Part shown: one piece after another, positions 1 to 8,481 of the stretch | How positions within the stretch are numbered: position 1 is the first letter of the stretch | Layout: each line of letters begins with the position of its first letter | From: Rhodoferax sp. | GTDB taxonomy: Bacteria; Pseudomonadota; Gammaproteobacteria; Burkholderiales; Burkholderiaceae_C | NCBI RefSeq assembly: GCF_018063565.1 | Contig: NZ_JAGPBB010000046.1 | Span: 1-33,512 of the forward strand | DNA length: 33,512 bases | Reading direction: 5' to 3' | Made by a program: the position numbers and the translations under genes | The notes under the pieces: generated by a model | The model's input: the letters and a program-made list of their open reading frames with translations, nothing else | Told to the model about the DNA's origin: nothing | Databases searched by the model: none

Positions 1-2033
1 GTGGCAAAAAAGAGGTGACAGGCGCAAACGTGCTGTTAACGATTTTTGGCGAGAAAGCCTCTCATGCGGTGTATTACCTGCACCAGCAGGGGGTGACCCG
101 ACTGGATGTCGTGAACTTTATAGCCCATGGCATCAAGAAGAGTGATCCGCCCGAGCCGACCAAGGCCAGCGAGAGCCCGGCTGAGGCTGAAGAAGGCGGT
201 TCGGAAAAGAACGAAAAGGCGTCGCCACTCGAGCAATACACCCAGAATCTCAATCAGTTGGCCAAAGATGGCAAGATCGATCCGCTGATCGGACGCGAGT
301 ACGAGGTGGAACGGGTCATTCAGATTCTGTGTCGCCGCCGCAAGAACAATCCGCTGCTGGTGGGTGAAGCGGGGGTGGGCAAAACTGCCATTGCCGAGGG
401 CCTGGCCTGGCGCATCACGCAAAAAGACGTGCCTGAAATTCTGGCCGAATCGATCGTGTATTCGCTCGATATGGGCGCACTGCTGGCCGGAACCAAGTAC
501 CGCGGCGATTTTGAGCAACGTCTCAAGGGCGTTTTGAAGTCGCTCAAGGACAAGCCCAACACCATTTTGTTCATCGATGAAATCCACACGCTGATTGGGG
601 CCGGTGCGGCGTCGGGCGGCACGCTCGATGCATCCAACCTTCTCAAACCGGCGCTCAGCACCGGTGCACTGAAATGCATTGGTGCGACCACCTTCACGGA
701 GTACCGTGGTATTTTCGAGAAAGACGCAGCGCTGTCGCGACGCTTCCAGAAAGTCGATGTGCTGGAGCCGACCGTGGAGCAGACGGTTGAAATTCTCAAA
801 GGGCTGAAATCACGTTTTGAGGAACACCACAGCGTCAAGTACGCGGCGGCCGCTTTGCAGGCTGCGGCCGAACTCAGCGCCAAGTACATCAATGACCGTC
901 ATTTGCCGGACAAGGCGATTGATGTGATCGATGAGGCGGGTGCCGCGCAGCGTATCTTGCCGGCGTCCAAACGCAAGAAGATCATCAGCAAGGCCGAAGT
1001 GGAAGAGATTGTGGCCAAGATTGCCCGCATACCGCCGGCCAATGTTTCCAACGACGACCGTGGCAAGCTCAAGACGTTGGAGCGGGACCTGAAGAACGTG
1101 GTCTTTGGTCAGGACAAGGCCCTTGACATGCTGGCCTCCAGCGTGAAGATGGCGCGCTCAGGCCTGGGCAAGGGCGACAAGCCGATTGGTGCGTTTTTGT
1201 TCAGTGGTCCCACCGGGGTCGGCAAGACGGAAGCCGCCAAGCAACTTGCTTACATCATGGGCATTGAGTTGATCCGTTTCGACATGAGCGAGTACATGGA
1301 GCAGCATGCGGTGAGCCGACTCATTGGCGCGCCACCCGGCTATGTCGGTTTTGACCAGGGTGGCCTGCTGACCGAGGCCATCACCAAAAAACCACACTGT
1401 GTCTTGCTGCTGGACGAGGTCGAAAAAGCACACCCGGCCATTTTCAACGTGCTGCTGCAGGTGATGGACCACGGCACGTTGACCGACAACAACGGTCGCA
1501 AGGCCGATTTTCGCAATGTCATCATCATCATGACCACCAACGCCGGTGCCGAGACGATGAACAAGGCCAGCATCGGCTTTACCAACCCGCGTGAAGCCGG
1601 TGACGAAATGGCTGATATCAAACGCCTGTTCACGCCTGAGTTCCGCAACCGGCTTGATGCCATCGTCAGCTTCAAGTCGCTCGATGAAAACGTGATCTTG
1701 CGCGTGGTTGACAAGTTCCTGCTGCAATTGGAGGCGCAACTGGCCGACAAGAAAGTGGAAGTGACCTTCACTGACAAGTTGCGCCAACACCTCGCCAAAA
1801 AGGGTTTTGACCCCTTGATGGGGGCTCGACCGATGCAGCGACTCATTCAGGACACCATTCGGCGCGCACTGGCCGATGAATTGTTGTTTGGCCGACTGAT
1901 GGACGGTGGTCGCCTGACGGTTGACCTGGACGACAAGGACATGTCCAAAACCGAAGTTCTGCTTGAGATCACGCCGTTGCCGAAGAAAGAGGGCAAATCC
2001 AAGCCTGAAACCCAGGAAGCGGCGACCAGTTGA
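1..2033 (+). CDS. clpA: ATP-dependent Clp protease ATP-binding subunit ClpA (5' end missing)
   Basis: ClpA is the AAA+ unfoldase that feeds substrates, including N-end-rule proteins delivered by ClpS, to the ClpP peptidase in the cytoplasm. The gene is cut by the left edge. The frame is open from base 3, and the apparent GTG start at 15 is an internal valine, because the residues before it match the end of the ClpA N-domain. The first AAA module has Walker A GEAGVGKT at bases 363-386 and a FIDEIH Walker B. The second has GPTGVGKT at 1206-1229 and [11 protein letters not shown]. An IGF tripeptide shortly before [10 protein letters not shown] fits the ClpP-docking loop, which separates ClpA from ClpB. 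The stop codon overlaps the proposed TTG start of the next gene. clpS would be expected upstream, outside the window. Confidence 0.96.
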   Translation, partial: GKKEVTGANVLLTIFGEKASHAVYYLHQQGVTRLDVVNFIAHGIKKSDPPEPTKASESPAEAEEGGSEKNEKASPLEQYTQNLNQLAKDGKIDPLIGREYEVERVIQILCRRRKNNPLLVGEAGVGKTAIAEGLAWRITQKDVPEILAESIVYSLDMGALLAGTKYRGDFEQRLKGVLKSLKDKPNTILFIDEIHTLIGAGAASGGTLDASNLLKPALSTGALKCIGATTFTEYRGIFEKDAALSRRFQKVDVLEPTVEQTVEILKGLKSRFEEHHSVKYAAAALQAAAELSAKYINDRHLPDKAIDVIDEAGAAQRILPASKRKKIISKAEVEEIVAKIARIPPANVSNDDRGKLKTLERDLKNVVFGQDKALDMLASSVKMARSGLGKGDKPIGAFLFSGPTGVGKTEAAKQLAYIMGIELIRFDMSEYMEQHAVSRLIGAPPGYVGFDQGGLLTEAITKKPHCVLLLDEVEKAHPAIFNVLLQVMDHGTLTDNNGRKADFRNVIIIMTTNAGAETMNKASIGFTNPREAGDEMADIKRLFTPEFRNRLDAIVSFKSLDENVILRVVDKFLLQLEAQLADKKVEVTFTDKLRQHLAKKGFDPLMGARPMQRLIQDTIRRALADELLFGRLMDGGRLTVDLDDKDMSKTEVLLEITPLPKKEGKSKPETQEAATS

Positions 2034-2953
2034 GTCCCAGCGGTCCGGGCCGCAATACCACTTGGTATTGTGGCGTCTGTTCCATGGTGCTGGTGGCGTT
2101 TCTCGCGGCGTGTGCCCAGGCGCCACAACGCGAACCGGTGCTCGCTGCACCACCGATTTCCGCGATCAAAAAGCAGCCCCGGTTGGGGTTGGCGCTGGGT
2201 GGCGGCGCGGCGCGTGGTTTTGCCCATATTGGCGTGCTTCAGGTTCTTGAAGAAGCCGGGTTGGCACCTGACCTGGTGGTTGGCACCTCCGCCGGAAGTG
2301 TGGTGGCAGCCTTGTACGCCAGTGGCAAATCAGGACGCGAATTGCAGTTGATTGCTGAGTCGATGGAAGAAGCCTCGTTCTCAGACTGGCGCCTGCCTCT
2401 GTTTAAACCCGGTTTGCTGCGCGGAGAGGCGCTGGCACGGTTCATCAGTGACCAGGTTCGGGGTCAACAAATTCAGGAACTTCCCCGACCATTGGGGGTG
2501 GTGGTCACGGATCTGCAAAGTGGTGCAGGCGTGTTGTTTCAACGTGGTGATACCGCAACGGCGGTACGTGCGTCGAGTGCGATTCCCGCTGTGTTTCAGC
2601 CAGTGACGATTGCCGGGCGGGATTACGTTGACGGTGGTCTGGTATCGCCGGTACCAGTGGTGTTCACCAAAAAAATGGGGGCTGACCTGGTGGTTGCGGT
2701 CGACATTTCGGGAGACCTGCAGGGCAATGCGGGTCAGGACATGTTTCAGATTTTGATGAAAACTTTCGCCATCATGGGCAAAAGTCTGACTGCTTTTGAG
2801 CTGCAAAAGGCCGACTTGGTGGTGAGACCAGCGACCACGGGCTTGTCCAGTGCCAGTTTTGCGTCACGGAGCAACGCCATACAGTCCGGTCGGCAGGCCA
2901 TGTTGGCGGCATTGCCGGCGCTACGCCAACTGATTGCCCAGCGCAGCAACTGA
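2030..2953 (+). CDS. Patatin-like phospholipase, probable lipoprotein (RssA-like)
   Basis: This is a patatin-family serine hydrolase that probably acts on phospholipids or other acyl esters at the cell envelope. The glycine-rich oxyanion-hole motif GGGAARG lies at bases 2198-2218. The nucleophile elbow GTSAGS has its serine at 2288-2290, and the catalytic-dyad aspartate of DGG is at 2630-2632. A short hydrophobic stretch ending in the lipobox-like FLAAC suggests lipid attachment near residue 28. The TTG at 2030 overlaps the clpA stop and has AGGAAG upstream. The alternative ATG at 2084 would leave a very short, uncharged signal segment. The length of 307 residues is normal for the family. The substrate is unknown, and the link to ClpA may be transcriptional only. 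Confidence 0.85.
   Translation: MSPSGPGRNTTWYCGVCSMVLVAFLAACAQAPQREPVLAAPPISAIKKQPRLGLALGGGAARGFAHIGVLQVLEEAGLAPDLVVGTSAGSVVAALYASGKSGRELQLIAESMEEASFSDWRLPLFKPGLLRGEALARFISDQVRGQQIQELPRPLGVVVTDLQSGAGVLFQRGDTATAVRASSAIPAVFQPVTIAGRDYVDGGLVSPVPVVFTKKMGADLVVAVDISGDLQGNAGQDMFQILMKTFAIMGKSLTAFELQKADLVVRPATTGLSSASFASRSNAIQSGRQAMLAALPALRQLIAQRSN
2053..2070. promoter_or_regulatory. Perfect 8-bp inverted repeat at the clpA/patatin junction
   Basis: The arms CAATACCA (2053-2060) and TGGTATTG (2063-2070) are perfectly complementary around a CT spacer. The element lies just after the clpA stop. It is inside the patatin gene if translation starts at 2030, and in its leader if it starts at 2084. It could be an operator or an RNA hairpin near the start. 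There is no T-tract, so it is not an obvious terminator. Function is inferred only. Confidence 0.4.
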
Positions 2954-2984
2954 AAAAAAAGGGTTGGTCTTGCGACCAACCCTT
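2953..2984 (-). terminator. Rho-independent terminator, strongest on the minus strand
   Basis: An 11-bp perfect stem (AAGGGTTGGTC, 2959-2969, and GACCAACCCTT, 2974-2984) encloses the four-base loop TTGC. The run of eight A at 2953-2960 becomes a U-tract after the hairpin in minus-strand transcripts, so the classical terminator reads in the direction of the phasin gene, about 180 bp beyond its stop. Read forward, the hairpin directly follows the patatin stop but has no downstream T-run. It may therefore help end both convergent transcripts. Confidence 0.75.
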
Positions 2985-3161
2985 AAGGGATCCCTGAACC
3001 TGAAGGTTTCGAAAGGACCCGAGGAGACAAACGGTACGGTTGTGAAGGAAGCCTTTAAATCAAGCTGCTAGAGCTAGTATCTCAGGGTTTTCCCTTGAAC
3101 TATAGAGGCAAAGCATTAATTTTTGACTTGTCTTCAAATTTGCCACATTTCTAGCAAGGGC

Positions 3162-3704
3162 TTAACGCTTCTTGCTGCTGGTTTTGGTGGTGCTGGCAGC
3201 GGTATTGGTCACAGCGGCAAAATTGGCTTCTGCGACATCAGTGGCTTGTTTGACCGCTTTTTGCACAGATTCCAGCGCCGTGTTGGCTGCAGCGACTGCG
3301 CTTTTCATCACCGAAACCGCAGTTTCGCTGCCAGCCGGTGCATTCTTGGCAGCCGAGTCGATCATACCGGCCAACTTTTGTTGCGCTTCAGCAGCTTGGC
3401 TCTCAAAGGCTTTGGTGAACTCGCCTGTGGTTCCAGTGGCGATCTCATAGAGGTGGCGGCTGTAAGCTGCTGTCTTTTCAGCCAGCGGTTGCAGCAGGCT
3501 CGATTGCAGGGCCAGCAGCTCTTGCGCATCTTTGACGCTCAGCAGGGCCTTGGCGTTTTCGCCGGACTCGGCCAAGGCCGCTTTTGATGCGCTCATGTTC
3601 AGTTCGACGATCTTCTCAACGCCCTCAAAGGCTTTGGCGGTCAAACCGAGCAGGGTTTCAACGTTGGCTTTTTGAGCGGCCAGTACTTGTTCAACAGTCA
3701 TCAT
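3162..3704 (-). CDS. phaP: Phasin (polyhydroxyalkanoate granule-associated protein)
   Basis: Phasins coat polyhydroxybutyrate granules and control their number and size. The 180-residue product is almost entirely predicted amphipathic helix, rich in Ala, Glu, Lys and Gln. It begins with the phasin-family N-terminal pattern ([20 protein letters not shown]) and ends in a flexible Ala/Thr/Ser segment with a basic KKR tail. There are no cysteines and no signal peptide. An AGGAGA ribosome binding site precedes two adjacent ATG codons at 3704 and 3701, and either could be used. The gene is monocistronic, converges on the patatin gene, and has a strong promoter with repeated TTGCA operators upstream. 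These features fit a PhaR-repressed gene induced when polymer accumulates. Confidence 0.88.
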   Translation of the reverse strand: MMTVEQVLAAQKANVETLLGLTAKAFEGVEKIVELNMSASKAALAESGENAKALLSVKDAQELLALQSSLLQPLAEKTAAYSRHLYEIATGTTGEFTKAFESQAAEAQQKLAGMIDSAAKNAPAGSETAVSVMKSAVAAANTALESVQKAVKQATDVAEANFAAVTNTAASTTKTSSKKR

Positions 3705-3762
3705 GGTGGTTTCTCCTGGTAGTTAAAAAGTTTTCTGCCCCGGTACCGCGATGTGCGGAAAT

Positions 3763-3835
3763 GTTGCAGTGCAGCAAGCTCGAATTATAGGGAGATGTTG
3801 CAATGCAGCAAGCCCTTTTTGTTGCATTGCAACAA
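3763..3835. promoter_or_regulatory. Three TTGCA inverted repeats, probable PhaR operators
   Basis: Site 1 is GTTGCAGTGCAGCAAG (3763-3778), at the predicted transcription start. Site 2 is GTTGCAATGCAGCAAG (3797-3812), over the -35 box. Site 3 is TTGTTGCATTGCAACAA (3819-3835), a perfect 8+1+8 palindrome upstream. Sites 1 and 2 share 15 of 16 bases. PhaR-type repressors of PHB metabolism are known to bind TGC/GCA-rich inverted repeats at phasin promoters. Identity of the regulator here is inferred from the target gene and motif character. Site 3 also lies in the upstream region of the divergent lut operon. Confidence 0.6.
3784..3811 (-). promoter_or_regulatory. Sigma-70-type promoter of the phasin gene
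   Basis: On the minus strand a perfect TATAAT -10 box (3789-3784) lies 16 bp downstream of TTGCTG (3811-3806), a fair -35 match. Transcription would start near 3777, leaving a leader of about 70 bases before the AGGAGA site. Two of the three inverted repeats nearby overlap the -35 box and the predicted start point. Confidence 0.6.
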
Positions 3836-3941
3836 TTTGGAGATGTTTTTCTAATAATCAGGGTTTTTCGCTACGGAACGCCAAGTCAAGGCTATGAAAA
3901 TCACGCAACAATGCGGCAATCATGAACCGGAGACAAAAAGC

Positions 3942-4754
3942 ATGGCGTGTTCCATCGGCCTCGAACGTTCCTATCCCGGCAAACCCGACGATGTCTACCT
4001 CTTTGCGACCTGCCTGATTGATCAGTTCATGCCGCAGGCGGGCATGGACAGCGTGTTGTTGCTGGAGCGAGAGGGCATTCGGGTGCATTACCCGGCCGCG
4101 CAAACCTGTTGCGGACAACCTGCGCATAGCAGCGGATACCCGGACGAGGCCCGCGCTGTGGCCTTGCAACAGCTGAATCTGTTTGTAGAACCTTGGCCGG
4201 TGATTGTGCCCTCAGGCTCCTGCGGCGGCATGATTCGTCTGCACTATCCGCATTTGTTTGCGGATGATCCGGTGTTACATGCGCGCGCACTGGCCCTGTC
4301 GGACCGGGTGTTTGAATTTAGTGAGTTCCTGGTTCATGTCTTGAATTTTTCGCACCAGGATCAGGGTGATCCGTGCCGAGTGGCCCTGCACACCTCTTGT
4401 CATGCGCGGCGGCAGATGGGGTCGCACGAAACCAGCGCCGCGTTACTCGCCACGCTTGAGCGGGTGCGGGTGGTGGAGCAGGAGCGCATCGAAGAGTGTT
4501 GCGGTTTTGGTGGAACCTTCTCGCTGCTGCACCCCGAAATTTCAGAGGCCATCGTCACCGACAAGGTGGCCAGCATCAAGGAAGCGGGTGCCCAGCAGGT
4601 GGTGAGTGCCGATTGTGGATGTCTGCTCAATATCACCGGTCGCGCAGCGCGTCAGGACGAATTGGCGGGTCGCAGGGTGGTCTCGTTGCCGGGTCAACAT
4701 CTGGCGAGTTTCTTATGGCAACGCACCCAGCCGATGAAAGGTGCCACAGCATGA
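3942..4754 (+). CDS. lutA: L-lactate utilisation protein LutA (CCG-domain iron-sulfur protein)
   Basis: LutA is the CCG-domain (heterodisulfide reductase-like) subunit of the LutABC complex, which oxidises L-lactate to pyruvate at the membrane. The cysteine-rich motifs appear in the expected order: TCCGQPAH, SGSCGGM, HTSCHARRQMG, then ECCGFGGTFS near the C-terminus. I prefer the ATG at 3942, with GGAG nine bases upstream, giving 270 residues. An ATG at 3894 would add 16 residues with a weaker ribosome site. The protein is somewhat longer than typical LutA (about 240 residues) because of an N-terminal lead-in before the family start. The ATGA overlap with the next gene indicates translational coupling. 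Confidence 0.9.
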   Translation: MACSIGLERSYPGKPDDVYLFATCLIDQFMPQAGMDSVLLLEREGIRVHYPAAQTCCGQPAHSSGYPDEARAVALQQLNLFVEPWPVIVPSGSCGGMIRLHYPHLFADDPVLHARALALSDRVFEFSEFLVHVLNFSHQDQGDPCRVALHTSCHARRQMGSHETSAALLATLERVRVVEQERIEECCGFGGTFSLLHPEISEAIVTDKVASIKEAGAQQVVSADCGCLLNITGRAARQDELAGRRVVSLPGQHLASFLWQRTQPMKGATA

Positions 4755-5425
4755 GCGCACGCGAAGCGATTCTGGGCCGATTGCGGGCAACGTCGATGCC
4801 GGACCTGCCAGAGTTGCCAGACGTTTCCAGCTGGTACACCGGGCAGGGACGGGGTGAAGACCGGGCGCAGAGAGTGGTCCGCCTGTGTTCGGCCATGCAG
4901 GCGGTGAAAACCGAGATTCACGCGGTCACCGCAGGCAACTGGGTTGATCAGTTGCTGCGGGTGGCTGCGCTCAAAGGGCTGCGGCGGATGCTGATTGGTC
5001 AGGGCACGGCGCACGGCGATGCGCTGGCGGCACAGGCCGGTTCGCAACTGGAGATCATTCGCTATGAGCAGGCCATCGAATCCTGGCGCGATCGGCTGTT
5101 TGATGACGTGGACGCCTCGCTGACCATGGCGCGTGGCGCGATCGCCGAAATTGGCAGCCTGATCGTCTGGCCGACACCGGCTGAACCACGGCTGATGTCG
5201 CTGGTACCGGCCACCCACTTTGTGTTGCTCGACGAAGACACGGTGCACGCCGATTTTTATACCGCCTTGCGGCAGGAGGGCTGGGCGCAGGGCATGCCAA
5301 CCAATGCCTTGCTGATCAGCGGACCGTCCAAGACCGCCGATATTCAGCAAACGCTCGCGTATGGTGCGCATGGCCCTCGCGAACTGGTCGTGCTGCTGCT
5401 AGGTCATACCGGAGGCTACGCATGA
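4751..5425 (+). CDS. lutC: L-lactate utilisation protein LutC (LUD domain)
   Basis: This is a 224-residue LUD-domain (former DUF162) protein, the small subunit of the LutABC lactate-oxidation complex. The N-terminus MSAREAILGRLR is typical of LutC. The central part contains the LUD pattern with ARGAIAEIGSLIVWPTPAEPRLMSLVP, abbreviated here around positions 5131-5211, followed by HFVLLDEDTV. The open frame continues upstream, but the ATG at 4751 overlaps the lutA stop and gives the family-typical start. The gene ends in another ATGA overlap with lutB. The gene order lutA-lutC-lutB differs from the A-B-C order of Bacillus. Confidence 0.88.
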   Translation: MSAREAILGRLRATSMPDLPELPDVSSWYTGQGRGEDRAQRVVRLCSAMQAVKTEIHAVTAGNWVDQLLRVAALKGLRRMLIGQGTAHGDALAAQAGSQLEIIRYEQAIESWRDRLFDDVDASLTMARGAIAEIGSLIVWPTPAEPRLMSLVPATHFVLLDEDTVHADFYTALRQEGWAQGMPTNALLISGPSKTADIQQTLAYGAHGPRELVVLLLGHTGGYA

Positions 5426-6855
5426 GCAAGGTGATTGCCATCAACCCGACACAGGATTTCAAGCAGCGCACGCGCCACGTGCTCAACGATCCGGCGCAGC
5501 GCAAGAATTTTCGTGGTGCCATGGACTTCTTGCAGGCGAAACGACGCACTCAGTTCCCGGATCAGGAGGAGCGCGAGGGTCTGCGTACTCTGGGTGAGCA
5601 GATCCGGCGCTACAGTCTTGCGCACCTGCCGCGCTTGCTGGAGCAACTTGAATCGCGCCTGACGGCCAACGGTGTGCAAGTGCACTGGGCACAAACCCCG
5701 GATGAAGCCAATGCCATTGCACTGGGTATTGCGCAGCGTGTGAATGCCAAACATATCATCAAGGGCAAGTCGATGGTGAGTGAGGAAATTGGCTTCAACC
5801 ACGCCATGGAAGCAGCGGGGATTGAAGCCTTTGAGTCAGACATGGGCGAGTACATCGTGCAGCTGGCCGGCGAGGCACCCTCACACATCATCATGCCGGC
5901 CATTCACAAGACCAAACAGGCGATTGCGCAACTGTTTGCCGAAGAAGTGCCCGGGGTGAGTTACACCGAAGACGTGGACGCACTGATCCAGATTGGCCGA
6001 CGTGTGTTGCGGCGAAAATTTGCCGATGCCGACATTGGTCTCTCAGGTGTCAATGTGGCGGTCGCAGAAACTGGTACCTTGTGTCTGGTGGAGAACGAAG
6101 GCAATGGCCGCATGTGCACCACGGTGCCCAGGGTGCACATTGCCATCACCGGCATCGAGAAAGTGGTCGAGAGACTGGAACATGTGCCGCCTTTGCTGAG
6201 TTTGCTGACCCGCTCGGCCACCGGGCAGCCGGTGACAACCTACGTCAATATGATCAGTGGGCCACGCCAACCGGGCGAGAAGGATGGTCCGCAGGAAGTC
6301 CATCTGATCCTGCTCGATAACGGACGAACCCAGGCCTACGCCGATCCGGGGCTGCGGGCGACGCTGCAATGCATTCGCTGTGGTGCGTGCATGAACCATT
6401 GCCCGGTGTATGCGCGAATTGGTGGTCACGCTTACGGCACCACCTACCCGGGTCCGATTGGTGCCATCGTGTCGCCCCACATGCTGGGTCTGGATGTGAC
6501 CTACCCGCTGGCGTTTGCCTCCACCTTGTGTGGTGCATGCGCCGAGGTGTGCCCGGTCAAGATTCCCATCACCGATATCCTGGTGCGCTTGCGCAATGAG
6601 GCACAGGCCCGACCGGACAGCGACAACGCCAGCCTACGTGGCAGTGGTGCCGCGCGCAGCATGAGTGTTTCAGCGGTCTGGCAGGTCTGGTCGCAGGTTT
6701 ACAGCCGCTTGGGCCTGTACAAACTGGCGTCCTGGTTCATGAGTCGTGGCCGCGCCTTGTCGCCGTCCGAGCAAGGGGCCTGGACACGCAGTCGCACACC
6801 GCTGGTTCCGGCGCCGCGACGATTGCGCGATATGCTCAAGGATCGCAATCCTTAA
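5422..6855 (+). CDS. lutB: L-lactate utilisation iron-sulfur protein LutB
   Basis: LutB is the large subunit of the lactate dehydrogenase complex, with an N-terminal LUD domain followed by a ferredoxin-like segment with two [4Fe-4S] clusters. The LUD part includes GKSMVSEEIGFNHAMEAAG and the AVAETGTLCLVENEGNGRM region. The cluster motifs are CIRCGACMNHCPVY (around base 6370) and CGACAEVCPVKIP (around 6533). The length of 477 residues is normal, and the C-terminal tail matches the LutB/YkgF family. The start overlaps the lutC stop. With LutA and LutC it probably passes lactate electrons to the quinone pool. Confidence 0.93.
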   Translation: MSKVIAINPTQDFKQRTRHVLNDPAQRKNFRGAMDFLQAKRRTQFPDQEEREGLRTLGEQIRRYSLAHLPRLLEQLESRLTANGVQVHWAQTPDEANAIALGIAQRVNAKHIIKGKSMVSEEIGFNHAMEAAGIEAFESDMGEYIVQLAGEAPSHIIMPAIHKTKQAIAQLFAEEVPGVSYTEDVDALIQIGRRVLRRKFADADIGLSGVNVAVAETGTLCLVENEGNGRMCTTVPRVHIAITGIEKVVERLEHVPPLLSLLTRSATGQPVTTYVNMISGPRQPGEKDGPQEVHLILLDNGRTQAYADPGLRATLQCIRCGACMNHCPVYARIGGHAYGTTYPGPIGAIVSPHMLGLDVTYPLAFASTLCGACAEVCPVKIPITDILVRLRNEAQARPDSDNASLRGSGAARSMSVSAVWQVWSQVYSRLGLYKLASWFMSRGRALSPSEQGAWTRSRTPLVPAPRRLRDMLKDRNP

Positions 6856-6881
6856 GAGTTTGTTCTTTACAACTGATTTTT

Positions 6882-7607
6882 ATGACTTCTGTCCTACAAC
6901 TTTCTGAGCAAGCCGGCGTGGTTGAGTCGGCCATCACGTCGCGCATGTCTGCGCGCGCCTATACCGGCCAACCGGTGGCACGGGAAACCCTGGAGCACCT
7001 GCTGGAAGTGGCCAGCCGTTCGCCGTCAGGCACCAACACCCAGCCTTGGAAGGTTTATGTGTTGCAAGGTGCCAGCCGCGATGCGCTGGTTGACAAAGTC
7101 TGTGCCGCCCATGATGCGTTGCGCGCCGACCCTTCACTGGCTGCCCAGTACCGTGAGGAATACGACTATTACCCGGAACAGTGGGTCAGTCCCTATATTG
7201 ACCGGCGCCGCGAAAACGGCTGGAGCCTCTATGGTCTGCTCGGCATCACCAAAACCGACAAGGACAAAATGCACTTGCAGCATCAGAGGAACTACCGTTT
7301 CTTCGATGCACCGGTGGGCCTGATGTTCACCATTGACCGCGTCATGGGGCGTGGTTCATTGCTGGATTACGGCATGTTTCTGCAAAGCCTGATGGTATGT
7401 GCCCGCGCACACGGCCTGCATACCTGCCCGCAGGCCGCCTGGAACGGCTTTTCCAGCATTGTGCTGCCGCACCTGGGTGCCGGTCCGGGCGAAATGTTGG
7501 TGTGTGGCATGGCGCTGGGGTATGCTGATGCCGACGCACTGGTCAATCGCTTTGTCACGCCCCGCGTGCCGGTCAGTTCGTTCACCCATTGGGTCAACCG
7601 GAGTTAA
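6882..7607 (+). CDS. Nitroreductase-family flavoprotein (NfnB/FRase type)
   Basis: This is a 241-residue FMN-dependent reductase of the nitroreductase superfamily, expected to act as a cytoplasmic homodimer using NAD(P)H. The N-terminal pattern SRMSARAYTGQPV and the FMN-contacting RSPSGTNTQPWKVYV are clear, and the C-terminal part includes GLHTCPQAAW. No strong ribosome binding site precedes the ATG at 6882, which lies 27 bases after lutB. The stop overlaps the start region of the roadblock gene (TAATG at 7605-7609), tying it to the downstream signalling operon. The true substrate (nitroaromatic, quinone or enone) cannot be read from the sequence. Confidence 0.88.
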   Translation: MTSVLQLSEQAGVVESAITSRMSARAYTGQPVARETLEHLLEVASRSPSGTNTQPWKVYVLQGASRDALVDKVCAAHDALRADPSLAAQYREEYDYYPEQWVSPYIDRRRENGWSLYGLLGITKTDKDKMHLQHQRNYRFFDAPVGLMFTIDRVMGRGSLLDYGMFLQSLMVCARAHGLHTCPQAAWNGFSSIVLPHLGAGPGEMLVCGMALGYADADALVNRFVTPRVPVSSFTHWVNRS

Positions 7608-7609
7608 TG

Positions 7610-7972
7610 ATGCGCACCGATATGTTTCAGCAGTCGCTTGAAGACTTGAATGGTTCAACGGCCGATATTGAAGCCTGCGCGCTGATCTCGACAGACGGAC
7701 TGATGATTGCATCGGCGCTGCCGCAGGGGATGGACGAGGACCGGATTGGCGCCATGTCGGCGGCCCTGCTGTCGTTGGGCGAGCGGACAGCCCGTGAGCT
7801 CAGTCGCGGCAAGCTGGAGCGGGTGCTGATCCAGGGCGAACGCGGCTACGTGATCATGAGTGCGGCTGGCCCGGAGGCGGTGCTGACGGTGCTGGCCAAG
7901 TCGAACGCCAAACTCGGTCTGATTTTTCTGGACATCAAGCGGGCGGCCGAGTCGCTGTCCAAAATGATTTGA
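7610..7972 (+). CDS. Roadblock/LC7 domain protein (MglB-like)
   Basis: This is a 120-residue single-domain roadblock/LC7 protein. Family members such as MglB dimerise and regulate small Ras-like GTPases or act as scaffolds. The recognisable core runs from IEACALISTDGLMIASALP through the helix with GAMSAALLSLGERTARELSRG to VLTVLAKSNAKLGLIFLDIKRA. ATG codons at 7607 and 7610 are both in frame. The second has GGAG six bases upstream and is preferred. No MglA-type GTPase is encoded in the window, which is unusual for an MglB-like protein and raises the possibility of another partner. It is the first of six closely spaced genes. Confidence 0.88.
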   Translation: MRTDMFQQSLEDLNGSTADIEACALISTDGLMIASALPQGMDEDRIGAMSAALLSLGERTARELSRGKLERVLIQGERGYVIMSAAGPEAVLTVLAKSNAKLGLIFLDIKRAAESLSKMI

Positions 7973-7983
7973 CGAGGTGCAGC

Positions 7984-8481
7984 GTGACACTGTGCGACAT
8001 GTCCGAACCCGCAGCCCCATCGACCTGCTGTGAACTCAACTATTGCGATGGTAGTCAGCGCAAGGTCTACACGACCGACCTCGAGGTGATGTTTCCCTTG
8101 GGGCACCTGATTGTTTCGCGCACCGATCTGGCGGGCATCATCACCCACGCCAACGATGCGTTTGTCGAGATGAGCGGCTACACCCGTGACGAGCTTTTGG
8201 GTGCACCGCACCATATCCTGCGGCACCCCGACATGCCCAAGCTCGCGTTCAAAGGCTTGTGGGACGACATTTCGGCCGGGAAAAAATGGCATGGTTACGT
8301 CAAGAATCTGCGCAAGGATGGCGCCTTTTATTGGGTCTATGCCACCGCCGTTCCCAACATTCGTGAGGGTGTCATCGTGGGTTACACCTCGGTGCGGCGC
8401 AAACCGTCTCGTACCAAGGTCAACGGCCTGATTCCGCTGTATCGGCAATGGCTGGAACAGGAAAAGGCGGCACCAAGATGA
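7984..8481 (+). CDS. Stand-alone Aer-type PAS domain protein
   Basis: This is a 165-residue PAS protein closely resembling the FAD-binding sensor domain of the aerotaxis receptor Aer. It has THANDAFVEMSGY, then RHPDMP (Arg80, His81, Asp83) and Trp93, residues whose Aer counterparts are associated with FAD binding, then the NLRKDGAFYWVYATAVP strand. Unlike Aer it has no HAMP, membrane or methyl-accepting signalling domain, and nothing follows the PAS fold but a short tail. The GTG at 7984 follows GAGGTG, and an ATG at 7999 is an alternative. The stop overlaps the next start (ATGA). I infer a soluble redox or oxygen sensor acting through protein contacts with its operon partners. Confidence 0.87.
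   Translation: MTLCDMSEPAAPSTCCELNYCDGSQRKVYTTDLEVMFPLGHLIVSRTDLAGIITHANDAFVEMSGYTRDELLGAPHHILRHPDMPKLAFKGLWDDISAGKKWHGYVKNLRKDGAFYWVYATAVPNIREGVIVGYTSVRRKPSRTKVNGLIPLYRQWLEQEKAAPR

Noticed and set aside
1158-2153. Long minus-strand open frame opposite clpA
   Set aside because: It is a shadow of the GC-rich clpA reading frame, with His/Gln-rich composition and no recognisable domain.
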